DNA of 64,000 nt from JAPLJC01 sp052326585. Its GTDB lineage: Bacteria > Desulfobacterota > Desulfobaccia > Desulfobaccales > 0-14-0-80-60-11. The stretch covers positions 7,285-71,284 of the forward strand of contig JBKQLU010000070.1 of assembly GCA_052326585.1 (NCBI GenBank), read 5' to 3'. Within the stretch, counting starts at the first letter, position 1. Each line of letters opens with the position of its first letter. Below the pieces are notes generated by a model. It saw only the letters and a program-made list of their open reading frames with translations, was not told where the DNA came from and made no database searches. Positions 8,031 through 16,043 of the stretch are shown piece after piece. The translations under genes were made by a program, and so were the position numbers.

Positions 8031-10033
8031 CAATCCTCCTCCTGGTAGAGCACCACCTGGAGTTCCCTGGGCCCCTGGGCCCCCAGGACCAGGACCTTTT
8101 CGATGTCGGCGGTGCGGCTGGGACCGGTGAGCCAACTAACCATGCCCGGGGCCTGCCGGGCCACCAGGTCCAGGGCCTGGGCCAGGCTAAGGCCGGCCAT
8201 CTCCTGGGGGACGATGACCACCAGCCGCCGCATGCGAAAGGCAATGGCGGCAGCCGGTCCGGAAGCGGCCTCGATGAGGACGCTGCCGGTCTCGGGGATG
8301 GCCCCCAGGCCCACGATGACCGCGGTCTGGCCCGCCGGGGCCCAGCGGCGCTTGGCCAGATGCGGCGACAACCCCTGCCGTCTCAACTCCCGGGCGGCTC
8401 GCGAGAGCCAGGGATGGTCTTGAAACCATAAAGGTTCTGGCAACTGCGCCAGCAGCCCGGCCAGTTGGCCCGCGCCCCGGACCCGCCGGCAGGTGGCCCC
8501 CGCCTCCTCCAGACGGGCCGCCAGGGTGGGCGGAGCGATAGTGGCGCCGCCTTTCCCGCCCGGAGCCGCGGACCTGGCCGCCTCTGCCGCCCAGGGGAAG
8601 GAGTCCCGGCCGGGAGCGGCCGGCGCTTCCGGGCCCTGGGTGGGGCTGCCGGGGTGCGGCCCGCGCTGCCGCCGGCGCTGAAAGCTTTCCGGGGAGAGCT
8701 GCAGCGCCGCCCAGGGGAGCTGCTGCCGGCCAGGGGCCAGGGTCTGCAAAAAGCGCAGACCCGGTTCCAGACCCCGGTAGAGCCGCGGCCGGACCAGGAC
8801 CTGGCCGGCCAGGCCGGACCAAGCCCGCAGGGTCCGGAAGCGCCGGCTGCGAGCCCGTTCCTTCAGAATATTCTCCGTCAGCGGGATGCCAACCGGGCAG
8901 ATCTCCTGGCAGGCCCCGCATTGGCTGCACAGATCGCTGAGGTCGCCCGCCGGGGCCAGGTGCGGGGCCAGCAGGATGCCGATGGCCCCGGGATAGACCC
9001 GGCGGTAAAGGTGGGCGGCCCGGAGCTGAAACACGGGACAGACGTTGAGGCAGGCCCCGCAGCGCAGGCAATAAAGAGCTTCTCTGAACTCCGGGTCCCC
9101 GGCCAGGCGGCGCCGCCCGTTGTCCAGGATGATCAGGTAAAAGGTTTGGGGCCCCTCCGGCTGGAACTTGCGCCCCCGAAGAAAATGGACCAGGGCCGTG
9201 AGGCGCTGCCCGGTGGCGCTGGCCGGCAACAGCCGCAGCAGGACCTCAGCGTCACTCAGGGCCGGGATAATCTTCTCCAGCCCCATGACCGCCACCTGCA
9301 CCGGCGGCAGGGTGGCGGTAAGGCGGAGATTGGCCTCATTCTCCAGGAAGACCAGGGTGCCGTCTTCGGCGGCGGCGAAGTTGACCCCGGTGATGCCCAT
9401 ATCCGCCCGCCAAAAATGGGGCTGGAGATGGCCGCAGGCCAGCCGGGTCAGGGCCTCCGGGTCCGGGGGACAGGCTGCCCCCAGCCGCTCCCGGAAGATG
9501 GCGGCGATCTGGCGGCGATTCAGGTGCAGGGCCGGGGCGGTGAGGTGGGCCGGAGCATCGCCGGCCAATTGCACGATGAATTCCCCCAGGTCGGTCTCCA
9601 GGGTCCGGATGCCCGCGGCGCTCAGGGCCGGGTTGAGGCCGATCTCCTCGGTGGTCATGGACTTGGATTTGGTCACCCTGGTGACCCGGTGCTCCCGGGC
9701 CAGGCCCAGGATCAGCTCCCGGGCCTGAGCCGCGTCCCGGGCCCAGAGCACCTTGCCGCCCCAGGCCTCGACCTCCCGAGCCAGCCGCGGCAGCAATTCA
9801 TCCAGGCGGGAGATGGCCTCGGCCTTGATCTCCCGGGCCCGGCGGCGCCAGGCCTGCCAATCCGGATAGCCTTCCAGGAGTCGTTCCCGGGACCTCAGGA
9901 CCCGGTGGCAGGCGGTCCTGACCACTGCCGGCGAAGTCCCGGCGACGGTCGCGCCGGCGCCGGAATTCTCGCTGGAGTCTGATGGGTTTAGAGGGCCGGC
10001 GGGGCTATTTGTAGGAGTTGAGGCAGGATTCAA
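8030..10033 (-). CDS. LutB-LutC fusion, LUD-domain iron-sulfur protein
   Basis: A 667-residue fusion of the two lactate-utilisation modules. Residues ~50-310 form a LutB-type LUD domain (HRVTRVTKSKSMTTEEIGLN, MGITGVNFAAAEDGTLVFLEN). Residues ~340-410 carry two [4Fe-4S] ferredoxin motifs, CLRCGACLNVCPVF and CSQCGACQEICPVGIP. After a low-complexity Pro/Gly-rich linker, residues ~520-667 form a LutC-like LUD domain ending at the stop. With a LutA-type cysteine-rich partner such proteins oxidise L-lactate to pyruvate; no lutA is in the window. The start is uncertain: the TTG at 10033 overlaps the upstream gene by 29 bases and gives a Ser/Thr/Pro-rich N-terminus, so translation may start downstream nearer TACHRVLRSRERLLEG. 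It overlaps the M24 gene by one base at its end. Confidence 0.82.
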   Translation of the reverse strand: MNPASTPTNSPAGPLNPSDSSENSGAGATVAGTSPAVVRTACHRVLRSRERLLEGYPDWQAWRRRAREIKAEAISRLDELLPRLAREVEAWGGKVLWARDAAQARELILGLAREHRVTRVTKSKSMTTEEIGLNPALSAAGIRTLETDLGEFIVQLAGDAPAHLTAPALHLNRRQIAAIFRERLGAACPPDPEALTRLACGHLQPHFWRADMGITGVNFAAAEDGTLVFLENEANLRLTATLPPVQVAVMGLEKIIPALSDAEVLLRLLPASATGQRLTALVHFLRGRKFQPEGPQTFYLIILDNGRRRLAGDPEFREALYCLRCGACLNVCPVFQLRAAHLYRRVYPGAIGILLAPHLAPAGDLSDLCSQCGACQEICPVGIPLTENILKERARSRRFRTLRAWSGLAGQVLVRPRLYRGLEPGLRFLQTLAPGRQQLPWAALQLSPESFQRRRQRGPHPGSPTQGPEAPAAPGRDSFPWAAEAARSAAPGGKGGATIAPPTLAARLEEAGATCRRVRGAGQLAGLLAQLPEPLWFQDHPWLSRAARELRRQGLSPHLAKRRWAPAGQTAVIVGLGAIPETGSVLIEAASGPAAAIAFRMRRLVVIVPQEMAGLSLAQALDLVARQAPGMVSWLTGPSRTADIEKVLVLGAQGPRELQVVLYQEED

Positions 10034-10736
10034 ATTTGGCTATCCATTCGGGAAAGTTAAGCTCCTCAGGACTCTCCGCGGCGAGACGCAGGAACTCATT
10101 GACTTGTTCCTGGATATAAGGATGTTTGGCAAAATCATCGATGGCCTGGAGTATCAGATTTTGAAAATCGGCCGGCATGGTCTTGTCACAGCCGATCCGG
10201 CTCTTTAGATAGGCCACCAGCGAGGAGAGGCTGAGCATCCGGCGCTCCAACCCGAAGCGCCGCAAGCTGTCCCGGATATCATCCCGAACCCGATCTCTGG
10301 CCATTTCATGGAGGAAACTAACGGGGTTGGCCCCGCTGAACAGGGCAGACCAGGTATAACGGGCATAGTAGAATCTCTTGCCGGTGCGCCAGACCTGCTG
10401 AATCAGTTCGGACTTCTCAGGCTCTTGGGTCATCACGCTCAGGGCATTATGGTAAGGCCGCAACAGGCGGGCCAGGATAAAACGGTAAAGCAGCACCAGG
10501 TTGACGATGAACATGCCGAAGATGCTGACGCCGCGCAAGGTGGGCTGAACGGTGCTGGACCAAACGAACATCAGGTACAGGAAGACCAGCAGCAGGAGCA
10601 AGACTTGCACGATGCTGATGCCGGAAATGGCCAGGCGGGGATCCTTCCGGTGCGTTAAAAAGGCGAGCAGCAGCAGGATTAAGAGGCCTATTTCGACAAA
10701 GGGGCTCGCAAAGGTGTTGATTATATTATCCAGCAT
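10005..10736 (-). CDS. Uncharacterised inner-membrane protein
   Basis: I do not recognise this 243-residue protein. It has three N-terminal hydrophobic helices (VEIGLLILLLLAFLTH, ISIVQVLLLLLVFLYLMFVW, VSIFGMFIVNLVLLYRFILA) followed by a soluble, charged, mostly helical domain of about 145 residues that contains many Arg, Lys and Glu. This would place a domain of roughly 16 kDa in the cytoplasm. The start is the ATG at 10736, preceded by AGAGGAG at 5 bases; an upstream Met eight codons earlier has no such site. It overlaps the start of the LutB-LutC gene by about 29 bases, suggesting one transcript. There are no catalytic motifs I can name. Confidence 0.65.
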   Translation of the reverse strand: MLDNIINTFASPFVEIGLLILLLLAFLTHRKDPRLAISGISIVQVLLLLLVFLYLMFVWSSTVQPTLRGVSIFGMFIVNLVLLYRFILARLLRPYHNALSVMTQEPEKSELIQQVWRTGKRFYYARYTWSALFSGANPVSFLHEMARDRVRDDIRDSLRRFGLERRMLSLSSLVAYLKSRIGCDKTMPADFQNLILQAIDDFAKHPYIQEQVNEFLRLAAESPEELNFPEWIAKFESCLNSYK

Positions 10737-10840
10737 GTCCACTCCTCTTGGATCGGCCACCGGCCTTTAGCCTTGGCGTCGGCGGAACGTCCGGGCCGCG
10801 GCCTGATAAATCTTATCACAAGCACGGGCCGATTCCGAAC

Positions 10841-12733
10841 TCATTCCCCTCCGGGCAACTGGTAACCTTTAATCTTGGCCCGGCGCTGCTCGGCCTCCAG
10901 CCAGGAGGCCAACATCGTCTGCTTCTTGCCATCCAGCAATTGGGTCTTCAGCTTTTCCCAGTCCTTCTGCAACTCCGCCTGATCGGCGGGACGCCGATCC
11001 TTAAAGGCCAAAAGGTAATAAGCTTCCTTCCAGGCCAGGGGTCGGTCCGGGTAGGGGTGTTCCCGGGAGAGGAGGAAGGCGGCCCCGGTGAGGGCCTCGT
11101 CCTGGTGCTGGCCCTCAAAGCCCTCGAAACGGGTGAAAAAGCCGCTCTCTTTGACGGGCGCCCCGGCCGCCGCGGCCACCTTAGCCAGGGGTTCCCCCTG
11201 GCGCAGACGGGCCAACAGCCGGGCCGCCTCTTGTTCCGCGTCTTTCATGGCTCCCTGCTTCTCCACCTGCTGGGCTACCTGGTTCTTGATCTGTGAGAAG
11301 GGCGGCAGGTACTCCGCCTGATATTCCAGGGACTTCATGACCGCGAAGCCGTCGGGCAGCTCAACCACCCGGCTCACTTCCCCTGGTTTGAGCCGCAGGG
11401 CCGCCTGGTTGAAAGCGGGCGCCGCAGCCAACCCCGGAACCTGGTCCTTCTGGCTGATCAAGGGAGTCTCCTGCAGGCTGCCCCCATATTTCTTGGCCAC
11501 CTCGGCGGCGCTGTCCTGCGACAGAGCGGCGCGGGCCTCCTGGGCGGCCTCCTGGGCCAGGCTCTTGGCCTTCTCCTGCTTGAGCTGATCCCTCAGCCTG
11601 GTCTCGGCCCCGGGTATCTTCTCGGTTTCCTTGACCCCCTCCATCTTCAGCAGATAGATGGCCTGGGGGGTCTCGGCCCGGCCCACTTCCCCGGGTTTAA
11701 GGCCAAAGGCCGCCAGGTCCCACTGGGGGGGGTGCTGGCCCCGCTGGACCTGGCCCAGGTCCCCCCCCCGGTCCCGGCTGGCGGGGTCCTGGGAGTAGGT
11801 CTGGGCCAGCTTGGCGAAATCTTCTCCGGCCTTAAGTTTGTCAAGCAGGTCCTGAGCTTGCTTTTCCAGACGCTGCCGCGTCCCGGCATCGGCTTTGGGT
11901 GGGATGGCCAGCACTAGCTGGCGCACCTGCACCACCTTGGAGCGGAGGAATTCCGCCGGGTGCTCCTTGATGATATCTTCCACCTCGGCATCGGAGATCG
12001 TCACCCGCCCCAGGAAATCCCCGGTGTGGAAAACGAGATAGCTCACCCGGGCCCGGGCCGGCACCCGAAACTTCTCCTGGTTGTCCTGATAGTAACGGGT
12101 GAGCTCGGCCTCGCCGGGATGCTGGCTGGCCATGAACTTGTCCGGGGTGATCGCCAGATAATTCACCTGGACCGCCTCTTTGGCCAGGTTGTAGGTTTCC
12201 CGGATTTGCGCATCGGAGACCTTGGCCAGGGAGGTCACTTCTCCGGTGATCTTCCTCAACTCGAGGGCCCGGCGCTCCTGGTCCTCAAACTCGGCGCTGG
12301 AAAGCTGATTCCGCGCCAACAACATAAAATAGAGCTTCTCATCGAACTTGCCGTTCCTCTGGAAGAAGGGATACCTCTCGATATACTCCCGCAGTTCGGC
12401 ATTGCTCACCGTGAGCCCCTGGCGCGCCGCCGCCTGCAGGAGCAGAGTCTCCGCGATCAGCCGGTCCCGGGCCATTTCCTTGAGGCGCATGGCCCGGATC
12501 ATTTCGGGGGTCAACTCGCTCTGGCTCATCTCCTGATATTGCTTGATCATTTCATTAAGCTGCCTGGCATAAGCGGTAATCAGGATAGGCTGGCCGTTGA
12601 CCTCGGCTACCTCTTGCAGGGGCCCGGATTTCAGGCCGCCATAGCCATAGGAGAGGACAAAGACTGCGCCAATGGCACAAACGATCAGAGCGATGATCCA
12701 ATGTCTCGCATGTCTACGTAGTATACTCAGCAT
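10841..12733 (-). CDS. ppiD: PpiD/SurA-type peptidyl-prolyl isomerase, membrane-anchored
   Basis: A 630-residue periplasmic chaperone of the PpiD type. A single N-terminal anchor (HWIIALIVCAIGAVFVLSYGYG) with an Arg-rich cytoplasmic start is followed by a SurA_N-like domain beginning VAEVNGQPILITAYARQL, with the family's YPFFQRNGKFDEKLYFMLL segment. A parvulin rotamase domain lies near residues 255-360 (VRQLVLAIPPKADAGTRQ, AGEDFAKLAQTYSQDPASRD, GGDLG). The C-terminal part is a second, diverged chaperone region. The role is folding of proteins emerging from Sec on the way to the periplasm and outer membrane. It lies upstream of the unknown membrane protein and downstream of the CpoB-like gene, all on the minus strand. 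The ATG at 12733 has AGGAAAAG about ten bases upstream. Confidence 0.88.
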   Translation of the reverse strand: MLSILRRHARHWIIALIVCAIGAVFVLSYGYGGLKSGPLQEVAEVNGQPILITAYARQLNEMIKQYQEMSQSELTPEMIRAMRLKEMARDRLIAETLLLQAAARQGLTVSNAELREYIERYPFFQRNGKFDEKLYFMLLARNQLSSAEFEDQERRALELRKITGEVTSLAKVSDAQIRETYNLAKEAVQVNYLAITPDKFMASQHPGEAELTRYYQDNQEKFRVPARARVSYLVFHTGDFLGRVTISDAEVEDIIKEHPAEFLRSKVVQVRQLVLAIPPKADAGTRQRLEKQAQDLLDKLKAGEDFAKLAQTYSQDPASRDRGGDLGQVQRGQHPPQWDLAAFGLKPGEVGRAETPQAIYLLKMEGVKETEKIPGAETRLRDQLKQEKAKSLAQEAAQEARAALSQDSAAEVAKKYGGSLQETPLISQKDQVPGLAAAPAFNQAALRLKPGEVSRVVELPDGFAVMKSLEYQAEYLPPFSQIKNQVAQQVEKQGAMKDAEQEAARLLARLRQGEPLAKVAAAAGAPVKESGFFTRFEGFEGQHQDEALTGAAFLLSREHPYPDRPLAWKEAYYLLAFKDRRPADQAELQKDWEKLKTQLLDGKKQTMLASWLEAEQRRAKIKGYQLPGGE

Positions 12734-12862
12734 ATCGGGTCTTTTCCTGGTTCAGTCGTGACGGTAACTGAATGATATCTCGTCCTTAAATTGGCAGGCC
12801 CTTGCCAAAAAGCTTACCACCGCGCCGTCAGCTTTGGAACCGCGCCGACCCGGTTTTTTCCG

Positions 12863-13609
12863 CTACTCCGGTTTGGGCGCCGCCTTGGCCGGGGCTTTGC
12901 CAGGGGGGGCTTCCTGCTTCCCTTCCTTCAACCATTTATCCGCCTCTTTGGCCTCCGGGCTCTTGGGATAGGTTTGGACCAATCTCCTTAAAGTGCTCCG
13001 GTAAGCCGGGGTTTGCTGCAAATGCTGGTAGGCCATGGCCTGGCGCAACATGCCGGCCGGGGCCAATATGCTCTTGGGAAACTGGCCGGCCAGTTTGTTG
13101 AATTCCACCGCGGCCTCCTGGTACTTGCCCTGCTGGAAATAACTGTCGGCCAGTTGATAACGGGCATCGGGGGCCTTGGGGCCGCTGGGTTGTTCTTGCA
13201 GATACTGGGAAAACTTGGCGCGCGCCTGGGGGTAGTTTTTTCCCTGGTAGAGGTGCAGGCCGTCGTTGTAGAGCTTATCCGAAGCCATGGCCGGCGCCAC
13301 CGCGGCGCGCTCCCGGGTCCTGACCGCCGCGCCAGCCGGGGCGGGCTGCCGGGCTTCGAGCTCCGCCAGCCTGGTCTCCAACTGCTGCACCCGGACCTCC
13401 AGACCCTGGACCTGCTGCGCCAGCTCCGGTTTGTGGGCCGGGGTCTCGGCCGCCGGAGTGGGCTGAGCCGCCGGGGCTTCGCCGCCTGCCGGAGCGGCGG
13501 CGCCGGGATGGGCCACGGATGGCAGATAGGCGTAAGTTTCGGAACAGCTCGCCAAAAACAAGACGCACAGTCCCACCGCCAGATACCGGATAGCCAGGGT
13601 TACCCGCAT
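12863..13609 (-). CDS. CpoB/YbgF-like TPR lipoprotein
   Basis: A 248-residue envelope protein. The N-terminus MRVTLAIRYLAVGLCVLFLASC has a lipobox (LASC), so it should be lipidated. A Pro/Ala-rich spacer is followed by a short coiled coil (LEVRVQQLETRLAELEARQ) as in YbgF, and a C-terminal domain of about three TPR repeats starting at DKLYNDGLHLYQGKNYPQAR and continuing with YQLADSYFQQGKYQEAA and LAPAGMLRQAMAYQHL. In other bacteria this protein coordinates the Tol-Pal system with cell-wall synthesis during division. No tol or pal genes lie next to it here, so a related outer-membrane scaffold role is possible. GGAGGGAAAGAC precedes the ATG at 13609; an ATG 17 codons upstream would bury the signal peptide and is rejected. 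Confidence 0.8.
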   Translation of the reverse strand: MRVTLAIRYLAVGLCVLFLASCSETYAYLPSVAHPGAAAPAGGEAPAAQPTPAAETPAHKPELAQQVQGLEVRVQQLETRLAELEARQPAPAGAAVRTRERAAVAPAMASDKLYNDGLHLYQGKNYPQARAKFSQYLQEQPSGPKAPDARYQLADSYFQQGKYQEAAVEFNKLAGQFPKSILAPAGMLRQAMAYQHLQQTPAYRSTLRRLVQTYPKSPEAKEADKWLKEGKQEAPPGKAPAKAAPKPE

Positions 13610-13918
13610 GTCTTTCCCTCCCCGGGGATTAAAACTTACCCCCGCTGATTTCCGGGTCAACTAAGGAAGCGCCGTCAGAGACCGGCCCAAGAGAGCCAAG
13701 ATATCCAAATGTTTCATATTATTATCTTTGCAGGGTCTTGTCAAGGCAGGGCTTGGGGCGGGTGCTAAAAACTTCCCCCGGGGGGATCGCTTCAGACCTC
13801 TGAAAAAACTACTAAATTTTCCCCTGCATTTCTGCAAGCCGCGTGGCGCTGTGGAACCGGCGGCTCGCCTGCCCTGGCCGCGGCGGCGGTTCCGGCTCTT
13901 TTTTTCGGAGATCTCACC

Positions 13919-13947
13919 TTGTCAAAAAGCAATTTTATCATTATAAA
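13919..13947 (+). promoter_or_regulatory. Sigma70-type promoter of tRNA-Val
   Basis: TTGTCA (13919-13924) and TATAAA (13942-13947) are separated by exactly 17 bases and end 15 bases before the mature tRNA 5' end at 13963. This is a near-consensus housekeeping promoter. The upstream 300 bases back to the CpoB-like gene contain no gene I can support. Confidence 0.75.
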
Positions 13948-13962
13948 GTAGATGGCAAACCC

Positions 13963-14037
13963 GGGCGGTTAACTCAGCGGAAGAGTGCCATCCTCACACG
14001 GTGGAAGTCACTGGTTCAAATCCAGTACCGCCTACCA
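13963..14037 (+). tRNA. tRNA-Val (anticodon CAC)
   Basis: A complete cloverleaf can be drawn. The acceptor stem is GGGCGGT with ACCGCCT, and the discriminator A is followed by an encoded CCA. The D stem is ACTC/GAGT, the anticodon stem is CCATC/GGTGG with loop CTCACAC (anticodon CAC, reading GUG), and the T arm is ACTGG/CCAGT with loop TTCAAAT. The 3' half, from the anticodon loop onward, is duplicated at 33539-33583 and is the integration target of the element that follows. The gene remains whole because the element brings its own copy of the 3' half. Confidence 0.95.
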
Positions 14038-14058
14038 GCAAATTCAAGGGGTTACGGT
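13993..14058 (+). repeat. Left attachment site (tRNA 3' half)
   Basis: A direct repeat of 45 identical bases (13993-14037, CTCACACGG to CGCCTACCA) matches 33539-33583. After a short mismatched stretch with a one-base length change, the identity resumes (AAATTCAAGGGGTTACGGT) to 14058. The core starts in the anticodon loop and runs through the CCA end, a classic target for tyrosine integrases. The integrase gene begins its 3' end inside this repeat at 14044. Confidence 0.9.
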
Positions 14059-15195
14059 CAATGGCCGTGACCCTTTTTTAGTTTCTGTGACCAATTTGTG
14101 ACCGGTTGCTCCAAAAACCGTATTTTCCAACCGGCAGACGGCCTCTTGATTGGTGGGCTTCATCAGGTGGGCATAGACATTGAGGGTCACCGTGGGGGTG
14201 CTATGCCCTAACTGCGTCTGAATGTATTTTAGGTTTTCACCCTGTTCGATTAGCAGGCTGGCGTAGGTATGCCGCAGATCGTGAAATCTTATCCGGGGCA
14301 ATCCCGCGCCTTCCAGGGCGGGGAGAAAATGCCGCCCTACCATGTTGCTATAATTGATAGGTCCTCCAGAACCATTCGGAAACACAAGGTCAAAGTCGTT
14401 CTGATGGCAAGCCAGCCTCCATTTTTTGAGTTCGGTTATTACAGTGGGGCCTAAATCAACCTTGCGGTTTGAGGTCTTGGTTTTCGGGGAGAAAAACCGC
14501 CCCTTGTTAAAAGTGCGTTGGATGTTGATCTGGCAGTTTGCCCAGTCAACATCCCCCCACTTGAGGCCCAAAAGCTCCCCTTGCCTGGCCCCGGTGAAAA
14601 TCGCCAGCATAAACAGAGTTCGATATTTCTGAGATTCCACCTGGCCCAAGAAGGCTTGCAATTGGGATGGCGTTAAAATCCTTACGCTCTCTTCCTGGTG
14701 AAATGTGTTCTCCTTATCCTGGCCCCTGGGCCGCTCTGCCTCTCTCAAAGGATTGTGGTCAAGGTACTTGTGCCTTACCCCATAGCTTAGAATCTGCCCC
14801 AGGGTCACCAGAATCTTTCTCAGAGTCCCCAGGGTCATCCCTGCCATTTGCCGAGCCGTGGTAAACTTCTCTATGGTGACCACAGTCACTCGGTTGATTT
14901 TCAGGCCGTCCAAATCGTGGAAGTGGTTTCTCACGTGGCCCTCATAAACCTCCCAGGTGGTTTCCCGCAGCTTGGGCCGCTTATACTCAATCCAATCTTT
15001 TGCGACCTCTGAAAATAAGGGCACCTTGTTATCGGGAACATATGTGCCCTTCCTCACCTGGTCTTTGTAGGCATCTAATTCCCGGTCGTCGTCCTTTTTG
15101 GTAGTTCCCTCTTGCATGGTGAGGCGTTGCCTCTCTCCATGCTGGTCATAGAAATCCAGAACATACCGGCCCCGTCTTTTGCAGACCTTAGCCAT
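14044..15195 (-). CDS. int: Tyrosine-type site-specific integrase
   Basis: A 383-residue phage-type integrase that would recombine the element with the tRNA-Val gene. An N-terminal arm-binding domain (RRGRYVLDFYDQHGERQRL) and a SAM-like core-binding domain (residues ~65-150) precede the catalytic domain. Catalytic residues are visible: Arg in FTGARQGELLGLKWGDVDW, His and Arg in HDLRHTYASLL, His in LGHSTPTV, and the nucleophile Tyr in LNVYAHL. The start at 15195 has AAGGAGGG upstream and overlaps the HTH gene end by 8 bases, so both are probably one transcript. The last codons lie over the tRNA terminator and the att repeat, so the C-terminal tail (KGSRPLTVTP) is written by attachment-site sequence. 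Confidence 0.95.
   Translation of the reverse strand: MAKVCKRRGRYVLDFYDQHGERQRLTMQEGTTKKDDDRELDAYKDQVRKGTYVPDNKVPLFSEVAKDWIEYKRPKLRETTWEVYEGHVRNHFHDLDGLKINRVTVVTIEKFTTARQMAGMTLGTLRKILVTLGQILSYGVRHKYLDHNPLREAERPRGQDKENTFHQEESVRILTPSQLQAFLGQVESQKYRTLFMLAIFTGARQGELLGLKWGDVDWANCQINIQRTFNKGRFFSPKTKTSNRKVDLGPTVITELKKWRLACHQNDFDLVFPNGSGGPINYSNMVGRHFLPALEGAGLPRIRFHDLRHTYASLLIEQGENLKYIQTQLGHSTPTVTLNVYAHLMKPTNQEAVCRLENTVFGATGHKLVTETKKGSRPLTVTP
14046..14079 (+). terminator. Terminator after tRNA-Val, inside the integrase gene end
   Basis: AAGGGGTTACGG pairs with CCGTGACCCTT (one bulged G and a G-T pair) and is followed by TTTTTT. It ends tRNA-Val transcription and is antisense to the last codons of the integrase. 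A diverged second copy follows the right attachment site at 33593, presumably the original chromosomal terminator. Confidence 0.75.
14086..14103 (+). promoter_or_regulatory. Candidate integrase arm sites, left end
   Basis: TGTGACC occurs at 14086-14092 and again at 14097-14103, 11 bases apart, about 50 bases inside the attachment core. The same pair with the same spacing is found inside the right end at 33403-33420. The repeats lie within integrase coding sequence. A role in integrase or excisionase binding is inferred. Confidence 0.45.
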
Positions 15196-15379
15196 TAAGT
15201 TTTCCCTCCTTTAATTGATTTTCCAGGGCCTCCAGGGCGAGGGGAAGGAGAAAAGGAATCTTCCTTACTCCCGTCTCCCACCTGGCTATGGTCACCTGGT
15301 AAGTGCCCAGCATCTTGGCCAGGTTTGTTTGGGTAATCGACCATCTCTTCCGCCACAGTTTCAAATCAGTTCCTATCAT
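15188..15379 (-). CDS. Small HTH (XRE-like) regulator
   Basis: A 63-residue protein that is essentially one helix-turn-helix domain: LKLWRKRWSITQTNLAKML followed by GTYQVTIARWETGVRKIP, the usual XRE recognition-helix pattern, and a short amphipathic tail. It probably binds its own promoter region and controls the integrase, whose start it overlaps by 8 bases. The only plausible start is the ATG at 15379. A promoter (TTGACA, 18 bases, TATTAT) ends about 8 bases before it, so the transcript would begin at or next to the start codon, as for leaderless repressor messages. Confidence 0.8.
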   Translation of the reverse strand: MIGTDLKLWRKRWSITQTNLAKMLGTYQVTIARWETGVRKIPFLLPLALEALENQLKEGKLNG

Positions 15380-15386
15380 GGATTTA

Positions 15387-15416
15387 ATAATATTACCATT
15401 GGTTATACTTTGTCAA
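15387..15416 (-). promoter_or_regulatory. Promoter of the HTH-integrase unit
   Basis: On the minus strand, TTGACA (15411-15416) and TATTAT (15387-15392) are 18 bases apart, a near-consensus sigma70 promoter. Expected initiation is near 15380, immediately before the ATG at 15379, leaving no room for a ribosome-binding site. Confidence 0.65.
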
Positions 15417-16043
15417 GAAAAAAATACGAATAATTGCCACCTAAATTTTTGCGAATAATATGCCCCCGTGCGAAAGCTGCGAAACTTCCCCGGCCAGCCT
15501 TGCCGCTCCCCATAGTGTGAAGGTGATAGACAAGGGGGGCGATCGTCTCAAGGTGAAGGGTAAGCGGGCCTGGGATTCAGCCTGGGGCTTTCTGGGGAGC
15601 CGTGGGGGAAATCAGGGGTGCCATCCATTAGAAAGACCCCGGTGCCCCTTGCCTATCCCTGCCCGGTGCTTCTTGCCAGGCTCCTTTGCCCTTGATCCGC
15701 TCCCCCATGCCCCGCCGCAAGGTCAGGCCCTATAGATTTTCGGCCCCGGAATCAAAACCCCGCGGATGGGACTCCTGCCCCCCCCTGGTCAGTATGAGTG
15801 GCACGGGGATTTTTTCATTTTTTCGTCGAGGGGCAAGTGCAGCAGACCCCCCCCCGTATTGGGCTGGCCCAAAAATTTTGATGAAAAATCCTCCCCGGTC
15901 GGCTGGGTTTTGTCCGTAGGAACACCTCCCCTCAAATGCTTCGCGAATTTCTGAGATGCGAATTTGGAAAATAAATGTAAGGGTAAGCCACCCAGGGATG
16001 GGCCCCGGCCTTTTTCTGTGCTACCGGTTCCGAACCTGCCAGG
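15417..16043. other. Gene-free stretch between integrase unit and CRISPR array
   Basis: About 630 bases with no convincing gene on either strand; short open frames here have low-complexity, Pro/Gly-rich translations without ribosome-binding sites. It lies at the distal (trailer) end of the CRISPR array. I see no recognisable RNA, repeat or terminator. Confidence 0.5.

Noticed and set aside
8465..9982. A 505-residue plus-strand open frame
   Set aside because: It is antisense to the LutB-LutC fusion, which has two clear ferredoxin motifs; the antisense product is Gly/Pro/Gln-rich without motifs.
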